DNA from: Stutzerimonas stutzeri
GTDB taxonomy: Bacteria; Pseudomonadota; Gammaproteobacteria; Pseudomonadales; Pseudomonadaceae
DNA length: 64,000 nucleotides
Direction of reading: 5' to 3'
Assembly (NCBI RefSeq): GCF_009789555.1
Contig: NZ_CP046902.1
Span: 2,930,001-2,994,000 of the forward strand
Shown: positions 26,349 through 33,935 of the stretch, one piece after another
Layout of the letters: each line of letters begins with the position of its first letter
Position numbering within the stretch: position 1 is the first letter of the stretch
The notes under the pieces: generated by a model
Seen by the model: only the letters and a program-made list of their open reading frames with translations
The model's database searches: none
Told to the model about the DNA's origin: nothing
Program-made: the position numbers and the translations under genes

Positions 26349-26490
26349 CCAAATGAGGCTAGCGTCATAGAGCGTTCGATATGGCGCAGGCTTGAGGGGA
26401 GGGCGCTGCGTGATGTCCGCTCCCTTGAAAGCGCAACGACCTGTCCGAAGCTCGCTACCCGCACCATCGCCTGCACGGAGCCGCCACTAA

Positions 26491-27279
26491 ATGTCCGCAG
26501 CGTTTAAGGAAGTCGATTCGCAAACAGTGTCGCGCCTGGCAAAGGATATGAATCACGTCGGTGTCGCGTTCATCGAGCGTTATCTCTGCCTGGAGCACCT
26601 GGTCATTGCACGCCGTGAGATCGAAGGCGAAGCCCGGCGCCATGGCGACAGAAGCTTTGCCATACGCGGCAACCCGGACGTGGCAGGAACGTTTTTCGAG
26701 CGACTGGCTTGCTCGAACGAGTTTCAGCGGCTGCTGCTCGATGTGCATGCCTGCGGAACGGGCCGGGTGCCTTCATCGTTCGAAAAGGTCCAGACCGTCA
26801 TTCGCTGTCTGCAGGGACGCGACAGTGATGACGAGTCCAACCGATTCCATTATGACGCGACCATGCTGACCGTCCTGCTGCCGGTCTTCATACCGGAGCC
26901 CGACACGGACGCAGGACGCTTCGTCGTGTTCCCGAACGTCCGCAACCTGCGCTCCAGCGGGTTTCTGAATCTGCTGGAAAAAGCCCTGGTGCAGAACCGC
27001 ATCAGCCAGCGCTGCATCGCGCTGGCTATCCGAGTAGGCTTGCTTCGTCCAATGAAAGTCCCGCTGGTCCCTGGCAACCTGTATTTTTTCTGGGGCTACC
27101 GCAGCTTGCATGCCAATGAACCTTGTACCCCGAACGAGCTGCGGACAACCGTCCTGTTTCATTACGACAACCCGCATCGACGCAGCTCACCGCACGAGCA
27201 CGATGGCATCGGCAATGGCGAAGCACCATTGAGCAGATGCGATCAGGCTGGTCGCGATCAGCGAACCGGATTTTCATAA
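26491..27279 (+). CDS. Probable Fe(II)/2-oxoglutarate dioxygenase (PhyH-like)
   Basis: 262 residues. The double-stranded beta-helix signature is visible: an HxD motif in NRFHYDATMLTVLLPVF (about residue 118), a GRFVVFPNVR stretch, then GNLYFFWGYRSLHANEPC with the distal His, and an Arg in ELRTTVLFHYDNPH that would hold 2-oxoglutarate. This is the phytanoyl-CoA-dioxygenase-like layout. It ends the polysaccharide cluster, so it may hydroxylate a sugar precursor, lipid or amino substituent; this is inference. Reading starts at ATG 26491, with GGAG about 10 nt upstream. The C-terminal 35 residues look disordered. Confidence 0.62.
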   Translation: MSAAFKEVDSQTVSRLAKDMNHVGVAFIERYLCLEHLVIARREIEGEARRHGDRSFAIRGNPDVAGTFFERLACSNEFQRLLLDVHACGTGRVPSSFEKVQTVIRCLQGRDSDDESNRFHYDATMLTVLLPVFIPEPDTDAGRFVVFPNVRNLRSSGFLNLLEKALVQNRISQRCIALAIRVGLLRPMKVPLVPGNLYFFWGYRSLHANEPCTPNELRTTVLFHYDNPHRRSSPHEHDGIGNGEAPLSRCDQAGRDQRTGFS

Positions 27280-27712
27280 GCGCTGCGTTCCAATCCGGCA
27301 TGCCTGGTGCCAAGCCGAACAGGTCCATGCGAGAAGGCAGGCAAGACGGTAAGCAAGAGGCGAAGCTGCCGTCGCGCGATCCGATACACGGGCATGATAA
27401 CCTGATCGTGACTTCGCATAATGTATATTATGTTAAATATTGGCTATGGATCAGCAGGTGCGGACTGCGTCTTGCTGCTGTGGCTCCTGACAGTAAAAGA
27501 GATAAAACCTGATCAAAAAAAATACTGCAAAATCAGAGAGGTATGGGCTGTCTTGTTCTGGAAGCCCATTACTGCCCGCCGATATCCAGCCGAAAAAGCA
27601 GACTCCAGAAGCTTTTTGAACGGTTCAAAAAAAATAAAAACAAGACTAAAAAGTCTCTGCTACGGTTACGGAAAGCAGCTTTGAACGCTACCACCTGTAG
27701 ATGGAGCCTCCG
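27280..27712. other. Low-GC boundary region, no credible gene
   Basis: About 430 bp where base composition drops sharply (A-runs at 27514-27520, 27627-27643) between the polysaccharide cluster and the recombinase genes. Short open frames here have no family resemblance. It probably marks the left edge of an acquired strip. I looked for a direct repeat shared with the 33.7-33.9 kb edge and could not find one by eye. Confidence 0.4.
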
Positions 27713-28894
27713 ATGCCAGCATACACCAGAGACCCGCATCCGCTCTTTGCCGGTCCCGAGTCTATGCTTTTGGACCTTAAGCAGTACTATGCTTGCTACC
27801 CCTGCGTCGCAGCCTATCTCAGGAGTTTTTTGGCCGAGTTTGACGTTGAGAAGGATTTTGAATGGGGGCTTCGTTTTCTAGCCCTCCATAATCGTGCAGC
27901 CGGAACCTACGGTATTTACCGTACTTTTGTGGAGCGTCTGCTTCTATGGAGCTGGATCTTCGCTGGTAAATCGGCTTTGACATTAAATCGAAATGAATTT
28001 GAACAATTCGTTGGTTTCTGCAAAAGGCCACCTCGGCCTTGGGTCGGTGTAGCACCTTCGGCGCGATTCACTCAAAGCGACGGTAATTGGACGTTCAACG
28101 AAGGCTGGCGACCTTTCAACATCCGCAGTCAACCGGAGTCAAAATCTTACAGACCATTCACTGGTACATTGAGACAGATACAGAGCATCTGCAGTTCCTT
28201 CTACAATTTCCTACATGCAGAGGATGCAGCCGCAGTCAATCCAGTCGTCGCGTCTAGATTGCAGAGTGGGAGTGCAGACAAAGCAGATCACCCCGCCCGA
28301 CGCTTCCTAACTTCAGGCCAACTCTTTCGTGTCATGCAAATTCTAGAGATTCGTGCAACAGGCGACCCTGCGGGAGAGCGCGCTCTTTTCATTGTAGCTG
28401 CGACTGTATTTTTGTGCCTACGCGCGACTGATCTTGCAGCGAGTGGTGAGTACTGGCCAAGTATGGATTGTTTCTCGTTTGAGGACGGCAGTTGGTGGTT
28501 GGTCCTAGATATCCCAGGCACCCAGCCGCAAAGGATCGCAGTCAACCCTAAATTTTTACCCTACTTGAAACGATACCGGAAAAGCAGAGGACTATCACCG
28601 CTGCCGGAACAAGATGACGGAGTTCCGCTTCTAGAGACTAGCCACGGGCGTCCGGGGCTTAGCGTTCGCCAAATTCGAGAGGTCGTTCGTGCAGCGCTCA
28701 GACAGGTGCATGCGGATATTACTTTAGAGGAAGAAAACGGCGGTCATTGGGACATTTTACTTGCGTCAAACCCGAGGCTACTGAGGGACAGTGGCGCAAG
28801 GAGTAGCGCTCAAACCCGCCTGCCCGCCGAACTGAAACAAGATCTACGTATTACGAGTCTCGCATATACCTATGGTAGGTATTATCAGGATTAA
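27713..28894 (+). CDS. Tyrosine recombinase-like protein with degraded active site
   Basis: 393 residues from ATG 27713 (GGAG 6 nt upstream). It is a clear paralogue of the next gene: shared YRTFVERLLLWSWIFAGK, a NWTFNEGWRPF stretch, AVNPVVASR and an ALFIVAATVFLCLRATDLA block with the first catalytic Arg. At the C-terminus the HxxR motif reads RLLR (His replaced by Arg), the later His is Ile (DLRITS), and only the terminal Tyr (YYQD) survives. It may be inactive in strand exchange but still bind DNA or assist the neighbour. Low GC relative to the polysaccharide genes suggests transfer. Confidence 0.7.
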   Translation: MPAYTRDPHPLFAGPESMLLDLKQYYACYPCVAAYLRSFLAEFDVEKDFEWGLRFLALHNRAAGTYGIYRTFVERLLLWSWIFAGKSALTLNRNEFEQFVGFCKRPPRPWVGVAPSARFTQSDGNWTFNEGWRPFNIRSQPESKSYRPFTGTLRQIQSICSSFYNFLHAEDAAAVNPVVASRLQSGSADKADHPARRFLTSGQLFRVMQILEIRATGDPAGERALFIVAATVFLCLRATDLAASGEYWPSMDCFSFEDGSWWLVLDIPGTQPQRIAVNPKFLPYLKRYRKSRGLSPLPEQDDGVPLLETSHGRPGLSVRQIREVVRAALRQVHADITLEEENGGHWDILLASNPRLLRDSGARSSAQTRLPAELKQDLRITSLAYTYGRYYQD

Positions 28895-29018
28895 CCGTGA
28901 CGGACCGTCGTTCCACACAGCAATATCCGATAATCACCAGACCCGGATATTGCACAGATACGCTGAAAGAGTCAGTCTATACACCTCCAGTTAACTCCGT
29001 CCGGATCATTAACACAGG

Positions 29019-30311
29019 ATGTCGCAGCGCCCACAGCCACTTTTCGAGACCTTTGAGCGCTTCCACGGACTCAACTTTCTACACCTGCATGGCGAGCTGC
29101 CTCTGGTGTGCGACTTCCTTTTGGACTTTCCTGGGGAGCTTCAGGCCACAGAGGGATATATGGCAGTCAGAGGCTTTCTGAAGTCCTACGTAGGCAACGA
29201 AGCCACGTTCAACTCCTATCGAACGCACGCCGAGCGGCTCCTATTGTGGTCACTTTTGTTGGCCGGTAAGCCTCTTCTGGCTTTGAGGCGCCGCGATGCC
29301 GAGGCCTTCATGGACTTCTGTCTAAACCCACCTGCCGACTGGGTGGGACCGGTAGTTAAATCGAGGTTTTTACGTATTGGCGGCAGGAAGCCGCTGGAAA
29401 CGGACAGTTTTATGATCAACCAAGACTGGCGTCCGTTCACCTATACAGTCGCTAAGCGGGAGCGCAAAATCGCGGCGGAATCCGCGGGGCCCCTTCCCTC
29501 CCGGGTCTATCGGATGTCCCAGGGTTCCGTCGGTCAGGTGTTTGCTGTGTGTGGCAGTTTTTTCCAACACGCCATCGATGAGGGGCTGACTGAGGTCAAC
29601 CCGTTTCGCGCAGTGAAGCAAAAGTGGATCTACAAGCAACGCAATACGGTGGATGTCGCTTCTCGCTCGTTGACCCAGCTGCAATGGAGCTACGTGATCG
29701 AAACCGCTGAGCTAATGGCTGCGGAGGATGCACTGTATGAGCGAACGTTGTTTATTGTTGCCACCTTGTTTTCTATGTACCTGCGGGTCTCCGATCTAGT
29801 CGGACGCGATAACTGGACGCCAACGATGGGCGATATTCGTCGCGACAGCATGGGTAACTGGTGGTTTCATGTGGTGGGCAAAGGCAACAAAGCTGCGAAA
29901 ATCAGCGTCCGGGATGATTACATCCACGCCTACCTGGTGCGCTACCGTGTACACCTCGGGCTTCCTCCCCTGCCCTCCGCTCATGAGAGCACTCCGCTAA
30001 TTGGCTCACTAAAAGGTCGAGCTGGGCTTTCTGACCGCCACATTCGATTGTTGCTACAGGAACTGTTTGATCGTTCGTTGGCGCGCATGTCTGAGGAAGG
30101 CTGGAGCGATGACGAGATTGATCAGCTGCGCTCGGCGTCGTTGCATTGGTTGCGCCATACATCCGCCACTTTCGATGCACCGCACCGTGACATGAAGGAT
30201 CTCCAGGCCAACCTTCGTCACAACAGTATGAGTACCACCCAGAATACCTATTACAACTCGCTAGATGAGCAGCGCGCTCACTCCGTAAAGGGGCTAAAAG
30301 TAAAACAGTAG
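29019..30311 (+). CDS. Tyrosine site-specific recombinase (phage integrase family)
   Basis: 430 residues. The N-terminal SAM-like DNA-binding half has FNSYRTHAERLLLWSLLLAGK. The C-terminal catalytic half has Arg in MYLRVSDLVG, Lys in GKGNKAAKI, HxxR in LHWLRHTSATF, a His in LRHNSMSTTQ and the nucleophile Tyr in NTYYNS, so all catalytic positions appear intact. It sits 124 bp after its degenerate paralogue on the same strand. Paired or tripled tyrosine recombinases of this sort are known from mobile islands and RIT-type elements; here only two are present. It probably mobilised or still mobilises the strip to its right. Confidence 0.85.
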   Translation: MSQRPQPLFETFERFHGLNFLHLHGELPLVCDFLLDFPGELQATEGYMAVRGFLKSYVGNEATFNSYRTHAERLLLWSLLLAGKPLLALRRRDAEAFMDFCLNPPADWVGPVVKSRFLRIGGRKPLETDSFMINQDWRPFTYTVAKRERKIAAESAGPLPSRVYRMSQGSVGQVFAVCGSFFQHAIDEGLTEVNPFRAVKQKWIYKQRNTVDVASRSLTQLQWSYVIETAELMAAEDALYERTLFIVATLFSMYLRVSDLVGRDNWTPTMGDIRRDSMGNWWFHVVGKGNKAAKISVRDDYIHAYLVRYRVHLGLPPLPSAHESTPLIGSLKGRAGLSDRHIRLLLQELFDRSLARMSEEGWSDDEIDQLRSASLHWLRHTSATFDAPHRDMKDLQANLRHNSMSTTQNTYYNSLDEQRAHSVKGLKVKQ

Positions 30312-30641
30312 CCCCAAAAAAGTAGGTTATCGCTGCTCGAGCCCGCTCTCAACAGCCAGGACAGTCCAATCAGGCTGAGCGGCTAAGCCCTCTAACCTCC
30401 GGGGAAATCCTACCAGTCACTTCTCGAGGGAACGCGCTGCCAGCTAATTCACGGGCTACACTCACGGTTCTATGGAAGTAAGAGAATACAACGCAATCCA
30501 GCGTGTCGCCGTTTCGGTAGCTTCAGATCCGCTTCACTGGACGGTAGAAGACACATCATCCAGAGTGTAGGCTTGTTAATTTCTGCGGGCCGTCTGAAGC
30601 TCTAGCTTCCGAGACAATTGATTGATAGTAGGGGCTCATGC
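30312..30641. other. Intergenic region after the recombinases
   Basis: 330 bp with no open frame worth calling, no strong hairpin and no recognised repeat. It may contain the recombination site of the adjacent recombinase, but nothing in the sequence proves this. Confidence 0.3.
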
Positions 30642-30848
30642 ATGTCAAATGACGATGGAAATTCATTATCAAAAATCCGCTCGGATGCCATAGACAAAAT
30701 TCGTCGGCTGCAGCGATCACCGCGCTACCACAGCTTTTTCAACGCGGAGGCAATCGAAGCCTTTAATAAGATAGAGAGCTCTGCCCTAGCAGGTGGGACA
30801 ATTACGCATACCGACAAGATAGGCTCGAAGGGCAATGGCAGCACGTAA
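30642..30848 (+). CDS. Small hypothetical protein
   Basis: 68 residues from ATG 30642, with AGGGG about 8 nt upstream. The product is hydrophilic (SKIRSDAIDKIRRLQRSPRY, then FNAEAIEAFNKIESS), with no signal peptide or membrane segment. No family is recognised. It lies in the accessory strip between the recombinases and the antitoxin-like genes. Coding status is uncertain. Confidence 0.35.
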   Translation: MSNDDGNSLSKIRSDAIDKIRRLQRSPRYHSFFNAEAIEAFNKIESSALAGGTITHTDKIGSKGNGST

Positions 30849-30877
30849 CCTTCGGCCGTCTCATCAGCTCAAGGCGC

Positions 30878-31075
30878 TCATTCGTCCTTCCCGTTTAAAT
30901 CTGCTGCTATCTTACCGAACGAACCCCAGCGACGGACCAGGTCATCGATTCGATCGGGAATGTGTTTAGTCTTGCTAAGCACTAGGCAGCGGGTCGTGCC
31001 TACATATTCCTCAAGCAGGTAAAGCACCCCCACGTCGGCATCCATCATTAGCAGAATTTCGTCGGTCAATCTCAT
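30878..31075 (-). CDS. Small hypothetical protein
   Basis: 65 residues from ATG 31073-31075 (MRLTDEILLMMDADVGVLYL, then RIDDLVRRWGSFGKIAADL). The ribosome site is weak. The sequence looks protein-like, with amphipathic helices, but matches no family I know. It converges with the small gene at 30642. Confidence 0.35.
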   Translation of the reverse strand: MRLTDEILLMMDADVGVLYLLEEYVGTTRCLVLSKTKHIPDRIDDLVRRWGSFGKIAADLNGKDE

Positions 31076-31481
31076 AGTGCAGTCGTCGTCCTAGTCCTCG
31101 ATATTCACACGCTGTGTCATCGCGATTCCCCAGAAACAGTCGGAATAGATGTGCGCAGGGGGGAGGCAGCGGCGAGCCACTACCAGCAAAGTCCCGCGGC
31201 GCATGCCACCAGCTTAGCAATGACCGCTCCGCCTCCGAAGGATAGTAATGGGCGATGAGCCAGCCGCTAACGTTGCGATCAATAACCTTTAAAAAATATA
31301 AAACCGGAAACTGGACATACAACGTTTTCAAAGCACGCTAAGCGGATGCGTCAGATGGACACCGTGATCGACACTGGCTTTGAGCAGAGCAATACTACAT
31401 ACCGATGCAGCTTTTGATGCTAAGCGCAGTGTGGATCAAGCGGAGCCAAAGGTTTGTCGGTCGCATATGGAGGAGCTCTTT
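31076..31481. promoter_or_regulatory. Intergenic region upstream of the antitoxin-like gene
   Basis: About 405 bp. A/T-rich around 31280-31320 (an AAAAAATATAAAA run), likely promoter territory for the rightward gene at 31482. A leftward frame (31011-31331) relies on a TTG start and overlaps the hypothetical gene to its left, so it is not called. Confidence 0.35.
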
Positions 31482-31955
31482 ATGGTTAACGCCGCCAGGC
31501 GTGCCGATAAAACGGCACTCGCCGCCCGCAAGCCTACGGAGTACCTCCTCCGTAGTGACCCTGGACTGCTCAGTCCAACTATGGTTTACAAACTGACTGC
31601 CGAGGGGTTCGAGATGAAAGATGTGCAAGACATGCTTTCGATTTCCGATCTCTACTCGGCGGAGAAGGTCCTTACCCGCATCGTGGGCAAATCCGCTAGG
31701 ACGATTCAACGACAGAGCAAGGGAAATCAAACCGTGCGCCTCAGCTCTGTGCAGAGCGCTGTGGCCTTTCAATTTGCTACGCTCCTGGAGCGCGCTACCA
31801 AAGTGTTCGGTACTCAAATGCTAGCCGAAGAATGGCTGGGTCGGCCCTGCAGATATCTGGAAGGCGAAATACCTCTAGACGTTGTCAGCAATCCTGTGGG
31901 GTTTCAGGTAGTAAACGACTGCCTAGAGCGCATTGAGTACGGGGTTTATCAGTGA
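31482..31955 (+). CDS. Antitoxin-like protein with Xre/MbcA/ParS toxin-binding domain (DUF2384)
   Basis: 157 residues from ATG 31482, picked because GGAGGAG lies 6 nt upstream; in-frame starts further left lack a site. The N-terminal half (about 25-80) looks like the Xre-type helical region of this family. The C-terminal 60 residues are the DUF2384 signature: TLLERATKVFGTQMLAEEWL, GEIPLDVVSNPVGFQVV and the ending LERIEYGVYQ. Known relatives pair with RES-domain or similar toxins encoded immediately downstream. No RES-like gene follows here; the next gene is an AbiEi/DUF6088-type protein, so this antitoxin appears to have lost or never had its usual partner. Confidence 0.8.
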   Translation: MVNAARRADKTALAARKPTEYLLRSDPGLLSPTMVYKLTAEGFEMKDVQDMLSISDLYSAEKVLTRIVGKSARTIQRQSKGNQTVRLSSVQSAVAFQFATLLERATKVFGTQMLAEEWLGRPCRYLEGEIPLDVVSNPVGFQVVNDCLERIEYGVYQ

Positions 31956-32063
31956 GCCAGCTGCGCGATCGGGCTCAAGCACGAACTGCAAGTAACAGTC
32001 CTTAGCTCGCGGCTGAAGGATTGCTCCACCTTCCTATCTGACGTAAACCATTCAAAGGTACTC

Positions 32064-32732
32064 ATGTCTGTCGCGAAAGCTGTCTGGAGCCGAGTCAAGC
32101 ACATGCGAAAAGGGAGGCCTTTTTCACGCAACGTTTTCGCGCAGGTAGGTTCAAGAGCTGCGGTTGATAAGACACTTTCAAACTTAGTGAAATCAGGCCA
32201 TCTGGAGCGTGTCGCTCGCGGCGTCTATATGCGCCCAAAGATGAGCATATACACCGGCTGCAGGGTACGCCCAAGTCCGATAGACATTATGATGGTTCTT
32301 GCTAAGGCGAACGGCGAGACGATCCAAATACACGGGGCGGAGGCTGTTAGGAGGTTGGGCCTCAGTACGCAGATGCAGGTTGTGCCGACCTACTACACCA
32401 GCGGTACTACCCGCGTGATCAAAGCTGGCAATGCGGTGGTTCGCCTCAGGCATGTCTCTAATGCGCGCATGCAGTACGCCGGAACGAAGATAGGAACGGT
32501 GCTCACCGCGCTCTATTACCTCGGAAAACAGGGGTTGTCCGCGCAGGTCATTTCCAGGATCACAAAAGCCATGAGTAGCGAAGAGTTGCGTAAGCTAAAA
32601 GGTTGTAAAATGCCAGTATGGATGCGATCGGCATTGCTTCTTGTGAATGAAGCGGCTTTAGGCCCTGCTTCGAACGATCCGAGTGCGCTAAACACCAGAT
32701 GCAAACTCTTGCCGCCTCGCAATACTCATTGA
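32064..32732 (+). CDS. DUF6088/AbiEi-type antitoxin-like regulator
   Basis: 222 residues, with AAAGG before ATG 32064. An N-terminal winged-helix (about 10-55: VWSRVKHMRKGRPFSRNVFA, then TLSNLVKSGHLERVARGVYM) is followed by a domain with IQIHGAEAVRRLGLSTQMQV and YTSGTTRVIKAGNAVVRLRH. These are the hallmarks of DUF6088 proteins, relatives of the AbiEi antitoxin. AbiEi normally precedes an AbiEii nucleotidyltransferase toxin in the same operon; none follows here. It may be a solitary regulator or the remaining half of a phage-defence toxin-antitoxin unit. Confidence 0.75.
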   Translation: MSVAKAVWSRVKHMRKGRPFSRNVFAQVGSRAAVDKTLSNLVKSGHLERVARGVYMRPKMSIYTGCRVRPSPIDIMMVLAKANGETIQIHGAEAVRRLGLSTQMQVVPTYYTSGTTRVIKAGNAVVRLRHVSNARMQYAGTKIGTVLTALYYLGKQGLSAQVISRITKAMSSEELRKLKGCKMPVWMRSALLLVNEAALGPASNDPSALNTRCKLLPPRNTH

Positions 32733-32739
32733 TCTATAG

Positions 32740-32877
32740 CTGAAAGCACCTGGCCGCGCAGGGCGTAAATCGGCCAATGCAGCATTCATCAGCGGCCCGC
32801 TGCCAACCGCCCCCTCCATGCCCGTCGCGCTAACCGAGGCGCAGGCGATGGCGCTGGCTAGCGCGCGGATGGACTAA
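32740..32877 (+). pseudogene. C-terminal coding remnant of unknown gene
   Basis: A short open frame without a start codon, from a TAG at 32737 to TAA 32875-32877, reads like protein (AFISGPLPTAPSMPVALTEA near its end). It is much richer in G/C than the flanking strip. It could be the tail of a gene destroyed by rearrangement. Family unknown. Confidence 0.3.
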
Positions 32878-32985
32878 AGCCGCTAACAGGCATTCTTACT
32901 CGGGCTGACTTCGATAACGCCATAGTAGACCCAGTAGTTGAAGCAACTCGCTCGCTCAATGATTTTTTCTTCGCTATAGGTCGCG

Positions 32986-33207
32986 CTAGATTTCGCCCAG
33001 TCCTTGCTGTTCCATTCGGAACTTGATGGCCTCGACGGGATCCGAAGGCGGCATTGGATAATGCGCCTCCTCGTATTTCTCAATTAACGCCGCGAGCTCT
33101 TCCAGTTCATCACATTCTAACGAACCGATCTGCGCGCCCCACAGGTGCTCCAAGCGCGCCAAAGCCGTAGCCAGGTCGCTTTCGCTACGAATCGGCTCGA
33201 TTTTCAT
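32986..33207 (-). pseudogene. Truncated HigA-type antitoxin
   Basis: 73 residues whose N-terminus MKIEPIRSESDLATALARLE, HLWGAQIGS, YEEAHYPMPPSDPVEAIKF and RMEQQGL match the first 70 residues of HigA/Xre antitoxins (about 120-130 residues). The frame then stops after GEI, before the HTH that should bind DNA. No frame on the leftward side restores an HTH. Upstream, in reading direction, a short frame ends at its start in the TAATG style of higBA operons. Probably a dead toxin-antitoxin locus. Confidence 0.65.
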
Positions 33208-33272
33208 TACACTGCCTCTGCGTTGATCTGGTGCACTGCGCCTGCATTATCCAGCGTTACTTTCAGCTTCAT
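33207..33272 (-). pseudogene. Short 21-codon frame, possible HigB toxin remnant
   Basis: An ATG-started 21-codon frame ends VHQINAEAV with its stop overlapping the truncated higA start (TAATG). HigB toxins commonly end in a similar IDAETV-like tail and overlap higA this way. It is too short to be a toxin; the body of the gene seems deleted. The likeness is weak, so this is a suggestion only. Confidence 0.3.
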
Positions 33273-33347
33273 TTTTCAACTGATATTCCCAAATCAGTCC
33301 GCGTTGCAGGCACTCCCTTACCCAGCGCGAGGACTCTGCTACGTCAC

Positions 33348-33644
33348 CTACGGTGTGGCTGAGCTCGCATCAGCGCTCTCGTCACAAAACATCGGATCTA
33401 CGACAAGCCAAAGGCCGAGCGACGGATGCAGAGGACCATGCTTATCCTCTAACAGTCGTAGCTCGTATCGACGCCGTTCTTCAGCCCTACCAGCTAGCCA
33501 AACATCATCAGAGGTGGGGTAATGCCTCAATAGATGTTTTGCCTGACGACGTAAGGATTCAGGTAGAGATGATTCTCTAGACAATTCAAGAAGAAAATTT
33601 CGTGTCTGCACAACGGCGGCGGTACGTTCTTTTACCAAGCTCAT
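33348..33644 (-). CDS. BPSL0761-family protein
   Basis: 98 residues. KERTAAVVQTRNFLLELSRE, SLPESLRRQAKHLLRHYP and VWLAGRAEERR follow the BPSL0761 family, small proteins of unknown function common in Pseudomonas and Burkholderia and often near mobile DNA. The usual length is about 80-90 residues; the last 30 here are not family-like. About 290 bp to the right (33645-33935) hold no gene. Confidence 0.6.
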   Translation of the reverse strand: MSLVKERTAAVVQTRNFLLELSRESSLPESLRRQAKHLLRHYPTSDDVWLAGRAEERRRYELRLLEDKHGPLHPSLGLWLVVDPMFCDESADASSATP

Positions 33645-33935
33645 AGGGGCAATGCTCCCGGATTATTTTGCCAGCGGGGAGACGGTGACCGCCCCAAGCG
33701 CAAGCGTCAGTATAGCGAGCCGAATCCGTTAGCTACACCTACTGTTAGGAAGCCGTACTTTACCCACCGGCGGTATCCTGGCCAGCAACTCCACTTTGCA
33801 AGTCTAACCCCCTCAAACAAAGCCGAGGTCCCCACAACTCAGAAGGGGATAGACCATCGGTTATAAGACCACCGCCAGCCGCAATCATACGGCCAGGGCA
33901 AAATCTCAAGCCATCCTACTAGGACGGGCCGGCCA

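Noticed and set aside
27421..27684. Possible 87-residue gene in the low-GC boundary region
   Set aside because: No ribosome site, no family likeness and composition typical of A/T-rich non-coding DNA.
31011..31331. Leftward open frame of 106 codons
   Set aside because: Depends on a TTG start, has no ribosome site and overlaps another candidate gene; composition not protein-like in its second half.
32883..33083. 66-codon minus-strand frame beside truncated higA
   Set aside because: Its first half is the out-of-frame reading of higA. The tail (FNYWVYYGVIEVSP) might be a remnant of another gene but cannot be assigned.
33145..33580. Rightward frames over the BPSL0761 and higA regions
   Set aside because: Antisense to better-supported minus-strand genes and without recognisable products.
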